The translations under genes and the position numbers were made by a program. This document shows positions 23,953-36,232 of a DNA stretch of 64,000 nucleotides, piece after piece. Source of the stretch: Kondoa malvinella (lineage: Eukaryota > Basidiomycota > Agaricostilbomycetes > Agaricostilbales > Kondoaceae). The number at the start of each line of letters is the position of its first letter. Position 1 is the first letter of the stretch. The stretch is from assembly GCA_039545315.1 (NCBI GenBank), contig BCIM01000014.1, positions 124,001-188,000 of the forward strand. The letters are read 5' to 3'. The notes beneath the pieces are model-generated. The model made no database searches. It had not been told where the DNA came from and was given only the letters and a program-made list of their open reading frames with translations.

Positions 23953-26769
23953 CTATCCAAAGCTTGCCAACGGAAGTCGCTCGTCCGCGTCGTTCGCCGT
24001 CCATGCGTCGTGAGTAAAGGCCTAGAAGGTCGTTAGCATAACCTATGGTCCTTGGAAGTGAACAGTACCTTTGAGCATTGAGCCATAGTGACTGAAGCTC
24101 TTGATCTGTAAAATCACATCAGCATACAGTTCCACAGGCAAGGCGAGGGATACTCACATGCTGTCCGTCCGATAGAAATCATCGATAGGCTTCTTGAAAG
24201 CACCTGTTCTTCCACCGACAACCTTGCTCTTTGCCGCTCTCGCAGCTGACTTGATCAATTCCGCCAACCCAATTTGCACAGTATTGTCGCCTGGCGTTTC
24301 AACAGTGTCATACCGTAGCAATGTCGGGCTGATATCCCACATCCTCTCCCTCAGTGCAGTCAATTCATCATATGGTAGTGGTGCGCCAACAACTTCGCTG
24401 ACGGCTCGAATGATCTTCCAGTCTTCTCTAGCGGCGCCTGGAGGTGGGACTGCTGCTCGACCAAGCTGCGTACGTCCTTCAGTGTTGACCCAGCTGGTTG
24501 ACTTTTCGGTGTATGCTGCTCCAGGTAGACAGACGTCTGCGTATTGAGCTCCGAGATCTCCGTGGTGACCTTGGTAGACAACAAAGGCGTCTTTCGGGAT
24601 GGAAGCAGGATCAAAGTCATCAGCGCCGATGAGGTAGACAAACTTGGGCTTCGTAGTCGTTGCTGCCTTTGATGGGACGAAACCAATGTCGTATGCTGCA
24701 GTGTGAGATGCCGACTGCAACAAATTTTAGCATGCCGTAGACCAATCAGAAGAGTGACAAACCCGCTGAAGAACGTTGAATCCGTTCCACTCCGGAGTCA
24801 TAAGCTTGCCCTTGTTACTCTGCACATACTTGCTCAAAGCTTCATAAACCGCTGCACCTTCCGCATGTTCCCTCACAGCGCTACCAACCACGATCAAAGG
24901 CTTCTTTGCCTGGGCAAACCGCTTCGCAAAGTCGCCTTTACCAGCTACAAAGTCCTTCACTGCCGCTAGGTTTTCACCGAGGTGCTCGAATGCAAAGACG
25001 CTCTTGAACGATTCGCCAATCAGACCAAAGTCTGTTCCGTTGTGAAGGTAGGTCTTGCGGAAACGAGCGTTGAGGATAGCAGCTTCATGACGTGGATTGG
25101 TACCGACCAGGAGGACGAGATCAGCTTCTTCGGCACCAGGTAGAGTAGAATTGAAGAGGTAGTTGGAGCGAACATCGATTCCGTGAGCTGGGGTGTGGTT
25201 ACCGAGTGGTGTGTCGAGGGTCAAATTGTCAGAGCCGAGTTTGTTGAGGAGATCTTTGAGGGCGACAAGGGATTCTGTGCATGCGAGAGGACCGGCAACC
25301 GCTTGAATCTCGTTGCCTTTCGCTTGAGTCTTGTGAAGCCCTTCTGCAATTGCTTCGAGCGCGCTTGGCCAGGAAGATGGAACAAAGCGGTCGGCCTGCT
25401 TGATCATGGGTGTCGTCAAACGCTGAGTCTTCAAACCATCGTAGGCGAAACGAGTCTTGTCATTGATCCATTCCTCGTTGATGTCATCGTTCGCTCGAGG
25501 CTCCACCCGCATGACCTGAGTACCACGAGAGTCGACCTTGATGTTTGATCCAAGACCGTCAAGTACATCAATAGTCTCGGTTGATTTAAGTTCCCATGGT
25601 CGAGCTTTGAAGGCGTAAGGTTTTGAAGTAAGAGCACCAACAGGACACAGATCAATCACATTGCCAGACATTTCCGAATCGAGCGTCTTGTTGATGTAGG
25701 TGCCAATTTGCATGTCGTTACCACGACCCGTTGACCCTAATTGCTCAACACCTGCAACATCATTTGCGAATCGAATGCACCTCGTGCAATGAATACACCT
25801 CGTCATGACTGATTTGACAAGAGGTCCAAAGTCCTTGTCTTCGACTGCTCGCTTGCCTGAAATTTCGTGGAAACGGGTTCGATCTGATCCATATCGCATT
25901 GACTGGTCTTGCAGATCACAGGCACCTCCTTGATCACAGACAGGGCAATCGAGCGGGTGATTCGCGAGCAACATTTCCATAACACCTTCTCTCGCTTTGC
26001 GGACTAGCGGGGAATCGGTCTTGACTTTCTGTCCTGGCATGGCTGGCCTGTTAATAGGCGTCAGTATCGTATGAGCTTAACACGGCGTTGTCACTTGCAT
26101 TGCGCATGAAGCTTGTGGCTGGCGGGAAATGGATCAATATCTGAAAGTGCCAGTGACAAAGGACCGCGCTCACCTTCGGCGGACCAGGTGTAACTTCGAC
26201 CAGACACATACGGCAATTGCCTGCTATCGCGAGCCTGCACACAACATTGTCAGCCGTGTGTTGACATGGCAAAACCTGTCTATGCACCTTTCGTGATAGC
26301 AAAATCTGGGTATTGTTGCACCAGCCTTCTCACATGCTTGTATCAGGGAGCTGCCTTGTTCTGCAAAGACGCTTGAAGTGAGCATTTATCAAATTGGCTG
26401 GGTAGAGGCTACCGACCTATCGAGACGCTCTTTCCGTCCACTGAAGCAAGCAAAATAGTCAGCATATGCCTTGTATAGAGATAGACGAGAAGCAAGATGC
26501 CACAGGACGTGTGAGAGCGCGGCAATATTATGCGGACGGAAACAAGCGTTGACAGTGGCAGATCGTAGCCAATTGCTCCAGACTTGGGCTGAGCGCTACG
26601 AACTGTCCTGCAGCATCTTACTGGCCATTCAGATAAGGCATCACTGACCCTCTAAAGTGATTTCAGCCTTTCTTGAAGTCGAATTGCTAAAGTTGCGCTG
26701 CTTTTTGGAAGAGGCGGCGAGCTGCCTTCGGACTGTTCGCGCAGACGCTGGTCCTGCGCTGCGTAGCAT
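23953..26769 (-). CDS. NDUFS1: NADH:ubiquinone oxidoreductase 75 kDa subunit (NDUFS1)
   Basis: The iron-sulfur subunit of the complex I peripheral arm in the mitochondrial matrix, carrying N1b, N4 and N5. The N-terminus [20 protein letters not shown] at 26769 is a typical matrix-targeting presequence. Small 5' exons encode [19 protein letters not shown] (2Fe-2S ligands). The main exon gives [20 protein letters not shown], then [10 protein letters not shown] with the 4Fe-4S ligands, and [12 protein letters not shown]. The molybdopterin-like domain follows. The C-terminus, [15 protein letters not shown], is reached after the intron beginning at 24165, and the stop is at 23953-23955. About 740 residues, the usual size. 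All expected cysteine motifs are intact. Presence shows the organism keeps canonical complex I. Confidence 0.96.
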
Positions 26770-27041
26770 GGTGTAGATCGAGACGAGCGGAGTGGTGGCT
26801 ATTTCCCAACCTGGGCAACGAATGGAAATGCATTGAATTCATGCAACTCTTGTCTTGACAGATACTGCGCTGTTCTTACTTCTCGTGATCTTCTTACTCT
26901 GTCTCTCTAGCTCACTCCCAGTCTGTTCTGCCTGCTGCTTCTAAGCGTGGCAAGTTTCGCTTCTCCAGGCTATTCATCCGGATCTACATTTCTCTCGGAT
27001 AGCTCTATACGCTCAGCTCACGCGTCCAAGCTACTCTCACC

Positions 27042-28522
27042 ATGAGCCTCCTTCCCTCTCTTTCCGGCATAGTCAGCGCCGGCTATACAACAGCCAAAGT
27101 CATAGGCGCACTTACGGCGACAACTGGCGGTCTGCTTTGGTACTTTCAGACATCCCTCATCTACCCTGCTAGTCAACCTTCGTTCGTTTTTCCCCCTCTC
27201 GCTCTTGATTAAGGCTCATTATCCTTTTCTTTCCTTCTCCTTAGAGGTTCACGGACAGAGGTATGGGCGCCTCCGCGGTTTGGGATGCCTACGTATGAGG
27301 ATCTAGAACTCAAAGCACCGTCAGTGGACATTTCCGATCACTCGAACCTATCATCTGACAACCTCTTCTGACAGGGACGGAACGAAACTTCGAGCCTACT
27401 TGATTTTGCAAGGCGCTCAAACAGGCGATGAAGCGAAAGAAGCACCCAACAGACCCACGCTAATCTTCTTGATGGCGAATGCGGGCAATATGGGTGCGCT
27501 ATCGCAATTTCTGCCCCTAGCTGGGCTCATATTGAGCTTGCGTACAGGCCATAGACTACCGCTTGCTCGTATATTCTACAAAGAACTCAAGATGAATGTA
27601 CTGATGCTTTCTTATCGCGGGTCAGTTCTGCTCTGTTTCACTTGGAGATCAATGCCAACCTGGATGTTTTAGGTATGGTCTATCGGAAGGGAAACCGAAT
27701 GAAGCAGGCCTGAGAATGGATGCTCGTGCGTGGACAATGTCATATTAGCTTGTCGCAAGCTAATATCACATGCCCATCGCACAGAAACCGCACTGGATCA
27801 CGTCCTCTCGCATTCTCTTCTTGAAAAGACGCCTATTGTGTTATACGGCCAATCTATAGGAGGAGCAGTAGCTATTAATTTGGCAAGCCGCAACCAACAA
27901 CGGGTACATTCCCCTTTCCAGTGTTTCATCCCTTATTGACTTTTAACAGATCGCAGCTCTGGTAGTAGAGAACACCTTTACATCTTTACCCGACCTAGTT
28001 CCGTCCGTCCTACCCATCGCCCGACCATTCATGTTTCTCCTCTCTGAAACTTGGCCTTCTCTACAATCCATCAAGACCATTTCCAAAATCCCAGTGCTTT
28101 TCCTCAGCGGCAAACGAGATGAATTGATCCCGCCGAAACATGTGCATGCTTTGTATCAAGCTTGCCCGAGCAAGACGAAGGAGTTGAAAGAGTTTGAAGG
28201 GGCCGAGCATAATGACACTTGTTTGGCGGTCAGTCCGAGCAGACCCTAGTATTTGTGCGGAAGCTTACATTGGTGTAGACTGGCTACTTTGAGAGTATAG
28301 CGAACTTCCTGTGAGTTCCTTTTCTCGCTTCGGAGTGACTGTTGAAAATGCAACTTTAGCGGCCGGCACTTGGGCAAAGTTCGAACAGCTTCCACCTCGT
28401 CGGACCAACAAAATCAACCACACAGGCAAGACACGCTAGACGGCAACCGGATAGCAAAAGACCACGTCGAAGAGAGGCTAGAAGCAGAAGGAGCCAACTC
28501 GTACTCCTTGCCAAAACTCTAA
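27042..28522 (+). CDS. Alpha/beta hydrolase of the BEM46/ABHD13 family
   Basis: A membrane-anchored serine hydrolase whose substrate is unknown throughout the family. The start MSLLPSLSGIVSAGY at 27042 leads into one N-terminal membrane helix (about residues 20-42). Then come WAPPRFGMPTYEDLEL, FLMANAGNMG near the oxyanion region, VLMLSYRGYGLSEGKPNE, the nucleophile elbow YGQSIGGAVA with the catalytic Ser, SGKRDELIPPKH with the Asp, and EGAEHNDTC with the His. The triad is complete. About seven short introns. The C-terminal tail after the last intron is hydrophilic and ends at 28520-28522. An ACGCGT box lies at 27020-27025, shortly before the start. Confidence 0.93.
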
Positions 28523-28581
28523 GCTGGAATACCCTCCCTTGTATCATAGTCAGTAAGAAAGAGGGAAACGTATTTATTTGA

Positions 28582-29011
28582 TTATACGAACGGTTCTGTT
28601 ATATCAAACGCGTTCTTTCCTCTTCGGCGAGTTTGTTGGCCAAACATGCCTTTACGAGTTTCTTTCGGTGCTGCATTGAGCGCTGCGTGACCACGACGTT
28701 CTTCTGACCGACGGCGTGACCAGGATGTGATGCGTAAGAAGAGAAAGATGCCAAGTAGCGCGAGGACGATAAAGGAGACTACAACGCTGACGGTGACTGC
28801 ACGGAATTGCATGAGCTTAACCTGCCATACCTGCCTTGATATGACATACTGATAGTACTGCGAAAGTATCGGAGGATCAGTAGTCCACACAATGCAAGCT
28901 CCAACACTCTTACCTAGAATCTTCGTGCACGTTGATCTCGACAGAAGCAGTCACGCTCGTTGCGGTCGCCGTATTCGTGACAGTACCGTCTACTTCGAAG
29001 CTTGCAGACAT
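28582..29011 (-). CDS. Small single-pass membrane protein
   Basis: Unrecognised. Two exons joined across an intron of about 56 bases give a protein of roughly 120 residues. The N-terminal 35 residues (MSASFEVDGTVTNTATATSV) are Thr/Val-rich. A strong membrane helix follows (VSVVVSFIVLALLGIFLFL), then a basic Arg-rich tail containing TSWSRRRSEERRGHAAL. The positive charges after the helix suggest the tail is cytosolic. Its stop is about 60 bases from the BEM46-type gene's stop, convergent. Confidence 0.6.
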
Positions 29012-29283
29012 GTCGCTTGTACAGCAGCTCCAAGCTTAGATGCTCAAATAGACAGCTAAAGAGTTGTAGGCAATTATCGACAGCGAAAGAGGTATCAAAG
29101 GCTCTGAAGGAATGGTCCACAGCATGAAGGAGCCTTGTGTGTATCCTCTCAAGCAACCAGGTCTCTCGTAGGCAGCTCGGATGGTCGGTCTTTGACAAGA
29201 AAAACAAAATGACGCTTGACACGGTACAGCCCACAGCGAGATGACCCCAAGCACATCTACATAGCAAAGATCAGAACAATATC

Positions 29284-30914
29284 ATGTCGAGATGCGTCTC
29301 GCAGATGTCAAAAGCTTTAGGGCACCGTCTTCGGCAATTCAGCTCGCAGCAAGAATTGTGCGTTGCTCTCTCTCTTACAGGCCAAGCTAATTACCGACAT
29401 GATGTGCGCAGTGCTACGGGACATGGTAACATCAAAGTCAACCTGGTCCGTTCTGCTCTCTGCCACATACTTGCATTCATGCATTAACCCCGCATTGACC
29501 AGTCAAATCCGCGAACTATAGGGATAGCCCAATCTCGAGGTGAAAGACCACAGCAAGAAGATACATATGCTGTACACTCGCTGCAGCTGCCTACGAAGGA
29601 ACTCCGGAAGAATTTGAGCGATATAGAGGATAACAAGGAAGCCCTGGGTTGGCGAGGTGGATCTCCTTCTGGCTCGAAGGAACCAAAGAACAGTCAAGTC
29701 GCTTTCTTTGCTGTCTATGATGGGTATGTCCCAATCTCTGATGGCGGGAGTCTTGATTGACTGGTTGCAGACACGGAGGAGATCAAGTGTCAAACTACCT
29801 GCGAGATAACCTACACCAGATGATTGAACAGGTCTCATCAGACGATATAGTAGATACTGTCAATAGATACAAAGGCTTAGGCGGCTTCTTTCGGCGCTTC
29901 AAGGGAGGACTCCTTAGTCGAATAGCGACGGGCGATGAGAGTGATTTGGCTCGCTTCGGCTTTGCTACGGATCAAAGAGCGACAATGGCTTTCATGCAGG
30001 TGCGCTGATCCGTCGTAAGCTTTCTTGAAAGAGGAGGCTTATTGTGCGATTCTTCCGCATAGGCCGATCTAGCAGTCTTTGAAGACAAAGAACAGTACAA
30101 AAAGTATACCTCCTGTCTTTCAAATCACTTTTATGCTGACATGCATTAGATCAGGCGCAGTGGCAACGACCGCTTTTCTCCATTCCCTCGATGCACCACC
30201 TTCACCATTCTTCGCTTCTTCGCTACTCTCACTTACCGTAGCGCACGTTGGCGATACCCGTGCATTGCTGTGTAGGAAAGAAGACGGAGCGGTAAGAAGA
30301 CTCACGACGAACCATCATCCTGATTCGCATACTGAAGCTGAAAGGCTGAGAAGAGTCGGAACGGGGATAGTGACGGATTCCTTTGGCGAGGTAGCTTCAT
30401 CTATCATTCACCAAGTATCCTGCTGATGATAGTACAGACGAGGCTAGGCGGTGGACTGGCGAACAGTAGAGGTGTCGGTGATCGAGCATACAAGAAATTT
30501 GGCGTAACGGCAGAGCCAGAAATCACCAAACGGATACTGAAAGGTCCTTTATTCCCTTTCTTTATTGAGAAAGAAAGCTGATCAGGCTACTAGGTCCCGA
30601 ATGGTCTTTCCTGGTCATAGTATCGGATGGCGTGTCTGCTTTCATGTCGGACCAGGAAATTGTCGATCTATGTCGAGGTCATGCAGATCCTGGAAAAGCT
30701 GCCAAGGCGATCGTGTCCTTTGCTGAGCAGGTTGGAAGGTGAGTGCAGTGGTACTGCTTGAGATCTAGCTGATGCCGTTCGTAGCGATGACAACATTACC
30801 GCGCTGGTTGTGCCGTTACCCGGATGGGCCAAAACAGGAGGGATTGATGCAAGTAAGGACAGACGCAAGTTCCGGATACAGCAAAACAGCGGAAGCAGGG
30901 CAAGGAGAATGTAA
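29284..30914 (+). CDS. PP2C-type protein phosphatase, Ptc6-like, probably mitochondrial
   Basis: A metal-dependent Ser/Thr phosphatase. The start MSRCVSQMSKALGHRLRQFS at 29284 gives an Arg/Ser-rich, acid-free leader resembling a mitochondrial presequence; a second Met follows seven codons later. After the intron that starts at the CTG codon near 29446 come GIAQSRGERPQQEDTYAV (motif with the first metal-binding acids) and FFAVYDGHGGDQVSNYL (DGHGG, split by an intron near 29725). Then VAHVGDTRALLCRKEDG, a GGLANSRGVGDRAYKKFG segment, FLVIVSDGVSAFMSDQE, and GSDDNITALVVPLPGW. All the usual metal-binding Asp motifs are present. The long insertion with GLGGFFRRFKGG after the DGHGG helix is what I associate with the Ptc6/Azr1 group. 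The stop is at 30912-30914, convergent with the kinase 78 bases on. Confidence 0.9.
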
Positions 30915-30992
30915 TTGTGATGATACAGTACAACAAGAAGTACATAGTGCGAATAAAGATAGTCTAAACAGATCTACAAATCGGTAATACCT

Positions 30993-32980
30993 CTATGATC
31001 CTCTACCTCCCTCACCATCGTGCTCCTCTACTACCATATACTCACCCTCTACTGCCAAACTATCTTTCCGCTGAAGACCCTGCATTCTCGCAAAGCCCTC
31101 CGGATCTGCAGCAGCATCAAAGCTGACGCTCTGTCGACTCTTTCTCGTTCGAGGTGATTTGCTGACTTCGCCAAAGTTCGGACTGAGAGGCGTCAGCGGT
31201 GCACCGTGCGTGCCATTAAAGTCTTCGAAAGAGTCTTGGCTGAAAGATCCGCCCGCTGATCGTGCTGATCTGACGGTCGAGAAATCCCATGAGCCATCTA
31301 ATCTCGTCGTTCGGACCGTCTTGAGATGCTCTACAAAAGGCTCGTGATCAGTCAACTCGGAATAGAGCATACTGCGCGAGACCCTCACGTCTGGTCTGTC
31401 TTTCTTCCAGAGGCGGAAGGTCCACCAGTAGCTGCTTAATAAGGTAAGACTTTGGTTTCGCTTGCTTGATGAAGGCATGCGAGAGGAGCTTGGCCGTGGT
31501 CGGTCTGTATAGTTGAAAAAGTGTATTAGCTAAGGCTAATCATCACCGCAACAACTGTACCTCTTTGCCGGATCTTTCTTCAGACCTGAAAGTTTATGGC
31601 GCAACTTACTCAAGCTGAGCCCAATGAAGACATGTTGTACTTACAGCTATCGACCATCTCCTTGAACGCTTTCGAATACTTGTTTGCCCCATTCTCCCGA
31701 TCTATAGACGGTGATGCCTCCAACACGGTCTTTTGAAGTGCTGCAGCCGCATTAAAGAAAGCATGAGGTGCTCGACCGAGACTGAGCTCGATGCCCGTGA
31801 TGCCCAATGACCATATATCGGCTTTTAATAGTCTATCAGATTACAACGAAGCAGGGGAGAAGAGAACCGACCTTTGAAATCATAAGACTTTTGCTCAACT
31901 ACTTCAGGCGCCATCCAATTTGGTGTACCGACGAATGATTTCCTCGAAGAGACGGAAGAGAAATCATCTCTTCCTTTCGGTTTGCTCGCTATGAGGGAAG
32001 AGACGCCAAAGTCTGCGAGGAGGACAGTGCCGTCTTCGTCCATTAGAAGATTAGCGGCTTTGACATCTCGATGCAGCCAATTGTTGTCATGAAAGTCTGT
32101 AGCATTAAGCCATCTCTCTAAGCTGCCTGAACAGCATAAAGATAGCAAAACCTACATCGAAGACCATCTAAAGTTTGCTTGAGAATGGTTGCTATGCAAA
32201 TCTCGTTCAAGCCATCCGGATGAGCATAAGACATGACGTCCAGTCTGCCACTCCTGTCAACCTACAACCAAAGTGAGTCGTGAGAGACATACATTGAGCC
32301 TGAGAGAGACAGACACGTCAGTCGCATTCGTTGAACAACAGCCAATGCACTGACCACTACGCATCAATCGGGTAGCTATATGTAGCTTATTGTCCGAAAG
32401 CCATTCCCCTCTGACCCGCAGCACATTCTCATGTTTGGAAAGCGACATGAGCTGAGCTTCCCTGTGCTCGCGAAGACAGAACGCATCAGTTGATAAACCG
32501 AAATGCCTAGCCCGACCGCACCTTCTTAGCCTATCTATTCCATCCAGCGGCATCTTATCCACATTGATAACCTTCACAGCACAGAGCTGTCCAATGGGCT
32601 TGTATACCGCTTTGTAGACTACCGCTGAAGCGCCATAACCAATTGGCATTTGAAGCTCGTAGTCTTGCTCGTCGCCTGAGAACATGGACCATTGATCTAA
32701 CCTCGACCTGTCAGCATGATAGCTTGACATATTTGGACAAAGACAGACCCTTGATGCTGCCTTTGATGTTGAGCTGGTCTTTAATTCGATCAGACAGCTT
32801 GAGACGCGGTTCAACCAGCTTGGGGGCAGGCAGATCTTTAGGAGGAGACGAGGTTGCAGACGGAGGAGAAGGACTCGAGCTGCGCGAGATAAAGAGCGAG
32901 CGCAATGACGAAGGCAGTCTCAGGAGCTCATATTGGGTAGGAGGGGAATCCTGTATAGGAATAGCTTTCGTTTCTGTCAT
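30993..32980 (-). CDS. STE20/GCK-family protein kinase of the OSR1/SPAK (FRAY) type
   Basis: In animals this kinase subgroup regulates ion transport and cell shape downstream of WNK kinases. The start MTETKAIPIQDSPPTQYE at 32980 gives a Ser/Pro-rich leader. The catalytic domain shows the diagnostic P-loop PIGYGASAVVYKAVYKPIG, then CAVKVINVDK (catalytic Lys), HENVLRVRGEWL, WLHRDVKAANLLMD (HRD with the Ste20-type K), LLADFGVSSLIA (DFG), SFVGTPNWMAPEVVEQ (activation segment and APE), and IWSLGITGIELSLGRAP. The kinase part ends with KPKSYLIKQLLVDLPPLEER. A Ser-rich tail follows to the stop at 30993-30995. I see no clear OSR1-type CCT domain at the C-terminus. At least seven introns. Confidence 0.9.
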
Positions 32981-33305
32981 GGTTGCTTGATACGCGTTGC
33001 CCAGGCTATTCGCTTGCTAGGTCATGCCATGTCAAGGTTGCGGAAGAAAGCGAATGACGGCGAAGGCAAAGAGGTCAACAACGTGTTACGAATAGCATCC
33101 TATAAGATATGGAGCACTCCTTTCATATAACAAAACGTTTGCTCTTCCAGTCCCATAATCACAAATTTCAAAGTAGCGTAAGGCCATTACGTTCATTCAC
33201 CCATCCTGACAAAGGGAAGCCTTCGACGAATGTTCAGACTGGGAAGAGCAGGCAATAGAGGACGCAAGACTGACCAGTTCGCTTTGTTCCAGTCTTCAAA
33301 GATAT
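32981..33305. other. Gap between kinase start and secreted-protein stop, no gene seen
   Basis: About 325 bases, AT-rich in the middle, presumably the kinase promoter plus the neighbouring 3' end. No ORF or repeat worth reporting. Confidence 0.5.
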
Positions 33306-34076
33306 CTACTCCTTGTTGCGCCATGCGTGAGAGCGGCCCCAGTCTTGGTTAGTGCCATCGTCAGACAACTCATCTTCATCTTGAGCATCAGCAGCAGCCT
33401 GGAAGAGATACTCAGTCTATTAGAAGAGTGCGCTGACTGTAGAGAAAACATACAGGTGCAGGAGCAGCTTCAGCAGGAGGTGCGGCAGCCGTTGCTTTCT
33501 TTGGTCGGAAGAGACCGCGCTGATAATCCCTCGCCATGAGCCATAGGACTCTCGCAGTGAGATTCAAGACCGACCTCCCAAAAGACGTCCTTGACGTGAT
33601 CGGCAGGCGCCTCAGCTCGCTCGATGATCAAGTTTTCGACATTGTTGGTGAGCTAACATCGACAGTCAGCGCGACTTGTTGAGAGCGAGAAAGCAGCAAC
33701 TCACTGGTTTGGAGAGACCGGTCTTCTTGGTGATGAATTCAACCATAGCTTCGGCGGTAATGCCATTCTTTTAAACAAGGGTGAAAGTCAATACCTAATC
33801 GACAATCAGAACAGCTAGCGAACCTTGACACCATCAGAAAGGGCGCGCTGTAAGCATGCACACGTCAGCTTGGCCACGACTCCTAAGGAAGACAAAACAA
33901 ACCTTTTCGACTGCTTTGCCAGGCCAGCGATCGCGTGGAAGCTTGTCCTAGAGAGTAATACTCAGCAAAGGAAGCAAGAGGGGTGAAAAGACGCGTACTA
34001 GACGAAGAGGAGAAGCGGCAATCATCGAAGTGAAAGCGAGAAGCGCGAAAGCGAGGATGAGGATGATCTTGGCCAT
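33306..34076 (-). CDS. Small secreted or ER-lumen protein with Ala/Pro-rich tail
   Basis: Unrecognised. Seven small exons, all joined in phase 0, give about 145 residues. The N-terminus MAKIILILAFALLAFTSMIA is a classic signal peptide ending around AASP. Next comes LDKLPRDRWPGKAVEKR, with a dibasic KR that could be a Kex2 site, then GITAEAMVEFITKKTGLSKP and LTNNVENLIIERAEAP. An Ala/Pro stretch and an acidic segment follow, and the tail is DWGRSHAWRNKE to the stop at 33306-33308. The EFITKKTG piece faintly resembles the end of a thioredoxin-fold (PDI) domain, but no CxxC is present and the protein is too short. Secretion is inferred from the leader only. Confidence 0.65.
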
Positions 34077-34800
34077 TATTTGTATGTAGCTTTTGCGTGT
34101 AAGAGAGATGCAAAACGAAGAAGTGGATGGTCAGGACCAAGAAGAGAGGTTCCTTTTTATGTGCTACTGCCGAGCCTGACAGGGGGATTGTGACTGGTCT
34201 GGAATCGCATTGTGTGCTTTCATGCGCTTCGATGCATCGGCCGAAGGGGACAAGCATAGGGTAAAGGAACAGGGACAGAGACCAGAGTGATAAGCTGTAC
34301 GAGACAGAGGCTTGTCTTGCTCCGCTTAGGATGATCACTGGTCAGAATTGCAGCAGTACTCGCCGCGGTGATCCAATCCGACAGCAACGGCCAGCAGCAA
34401 GGTAAGGATAATGGAGATGCAGCGAAAGCAGCGAGTACGCTTAGCTAGCGCTTGCAAGAGGTTGCGCGCTGCTTTTCTCGACATGAATTTGGTCTTCTGC
34501 TGGGCTTTCGATGGCCGTAGGATGCTTGCCTTTGCGGATCGGAAGGGATGCTAGTGCTTTTATTTTCGTATAGTAGCAATTGGAATCACTGTGTTGTGTA
34601 CTGACAAAACCTCCTCACCCAGTAATCTGTCGCTTACGTACCTGTAGAAACTTACAAATCATATTTCTCGCTTCAGTTCAAAGCAGTGGAGTGAGAGACA
34701 GAAGGCAGTGCTCGAGCAGTCTTATCATTCTCCATTGCAGAAACGCAAACATGAGAATGAAACTCGAGCAGGCGCCTTTGCAATCTTTAATCTCGCAGCC
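34077..34800. other. 0.7 kb without a supported gene
   Basis: It lies between the secreted-protein start and the stop of the HNH-like gene. It includes the secreted gene's promoter. ORFs of 60-150 residues on either strand overlap coding regions or each other, show no motif, and are treated as chance. Confidence 0.5.
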
Positions 34801-36065
34801 CTATCGAAGTCTTCTGTTCGCCTTGTACTGTTTCTGATTCTCCCGCCATTGCAGCACAGCATTAACCATTGGCGATTGCTCGCTAACTTCTCTGGCCTGA
34901 GCAGTACCATATCTTGCTAGCATCCTGGACCCAAATTGCCAATCCCAGAGCGATTTGCGCGGCTGATCAGAGGCGTCTGGCTTGACTGCCCAACTTTGTC
35001 CCAGAATCGGGACCGGGGATCCTTGCGCCTGAGCTTCTATTGTTGCTGTTGTCGGTCTATTGGTTAGCAATAGATTCATATCCACGCGGGCGTCCTTGGT
35101 AAGCGGGAGAGCATATAGCTGAGCGTCACTTTCGGTTTCCCGCTGATAAGGCATGTTTAGTGGGACCAAAACATTAGTCAATGTAGGATCTCACCACGTA
35201 GAAGCAGACACATTATCTTCGAGCATTGAGTGAAGAGCAACAGATAGTAGGACCGCTGCTCGCTGGTCGTAGATCTGAAGCAGATGTCAGCTGACGTGCG
35301 TGAAAGCAGCATCACACTTGCACCATCAGGACAGAATGATGCCACCTCGACATTCTGGTCGCGTTGCCGAAGCATATGCACAAGTCCCTGACGATCAGAG
35401 TTCCACACTCAGTGCTTTGCCCTTGCAGGGCGCAAGCAAATACTCACCAGATCAGGATTCGTTTCCTTTATCAAGTGCGCAGCTCGAGAACGTGCAGCAC
35501 TCTGCCCCGTAACAACGCATCCCAAGTCTCTTTGCAATAGTCGACCCCTCAACTTTTTTGACCTGCTTTCATCGTTTCTGCTATCGAAACCCAATTCGAC
35601 AGTCCCGACATCGAGAGAAGCGACAAGGGCGACTTCCCTTGTTAAAGCTGGTCCAAGGGAAGATGTGCTATAGCCGCTGCTTGCGGGTGACGATGAGTCG
35701 GTGCTAGTCGGATCGAGTTCGGTTGAGGGTATCATCGTTTGACGGACGTCTAGAGCAGTATCATGCAAGAACCAGATGAAGGATTGACGAAAAGAAGCGA
35801 AACTCGATAACGGGCATTCGTGTGCGACGTCTGCAAGAGTCATGCCCTTCTGCCATTTGAGAAGACCTTCAGCGCCTGTAGTTGCAGTCATGATCTTGCA
35901 CAAGAAAGCCACGTCGAGGAGAGCGGGGTCTCCCGAGTCAGATGCAAAGAGGACCGAGATCGGCTTCTGCTAGGTCCAGCCAAGGGATCTGTCTGCCTTC
36001 GCCTTGATCCAGGTGCAAATGTATGCTAGAAGGACATCTGGTTGCGTCGCTTTGAGCATGTCCAT
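34801..36065 (-). CDS. Protein with a possible HNH nuclease-like motif
   Basis: The fold is not securely recognised. The ORF from about 35930 to 35409 carries the segment RDLGCVVTGQSAARSRAAHLIK, which resembles the C-x-x-T-G then A-A-H-L-I pattern of fungal HNH_2 domains, where the Cys binds zinc and the first His of the nuclease motif follows. The upstream part (LLDVAFLCKIMTATTG onward) is helical. Downstream exons (35380-34801) give a Leu-rich stretch and a C-terminal region ending QWRENQKQYKANRRLR at the stop 34801-34803. A start at 36065 (MDMLKATQPD) with an intron of about 69 bases is my best guess. Whether the remaining nuclease His and Asn exist is unclear. Confidence 0.5.
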
Positions 36066-36232
36066 CAAGATGCATAGCTAGTGTAGTCGCCTGCTATCAA
36101 ATATTTCGTGAAGGCGACGAATTCCGAGGGCTCTGCATCGCTCGACCACTTTTCTGCAAATGCGATTCTCTATCTTGCTCGGCATGACTTGCAGTGCGTC
36201 TGGTATCCTGCTTTGAAAATCGTAAACGGCTG

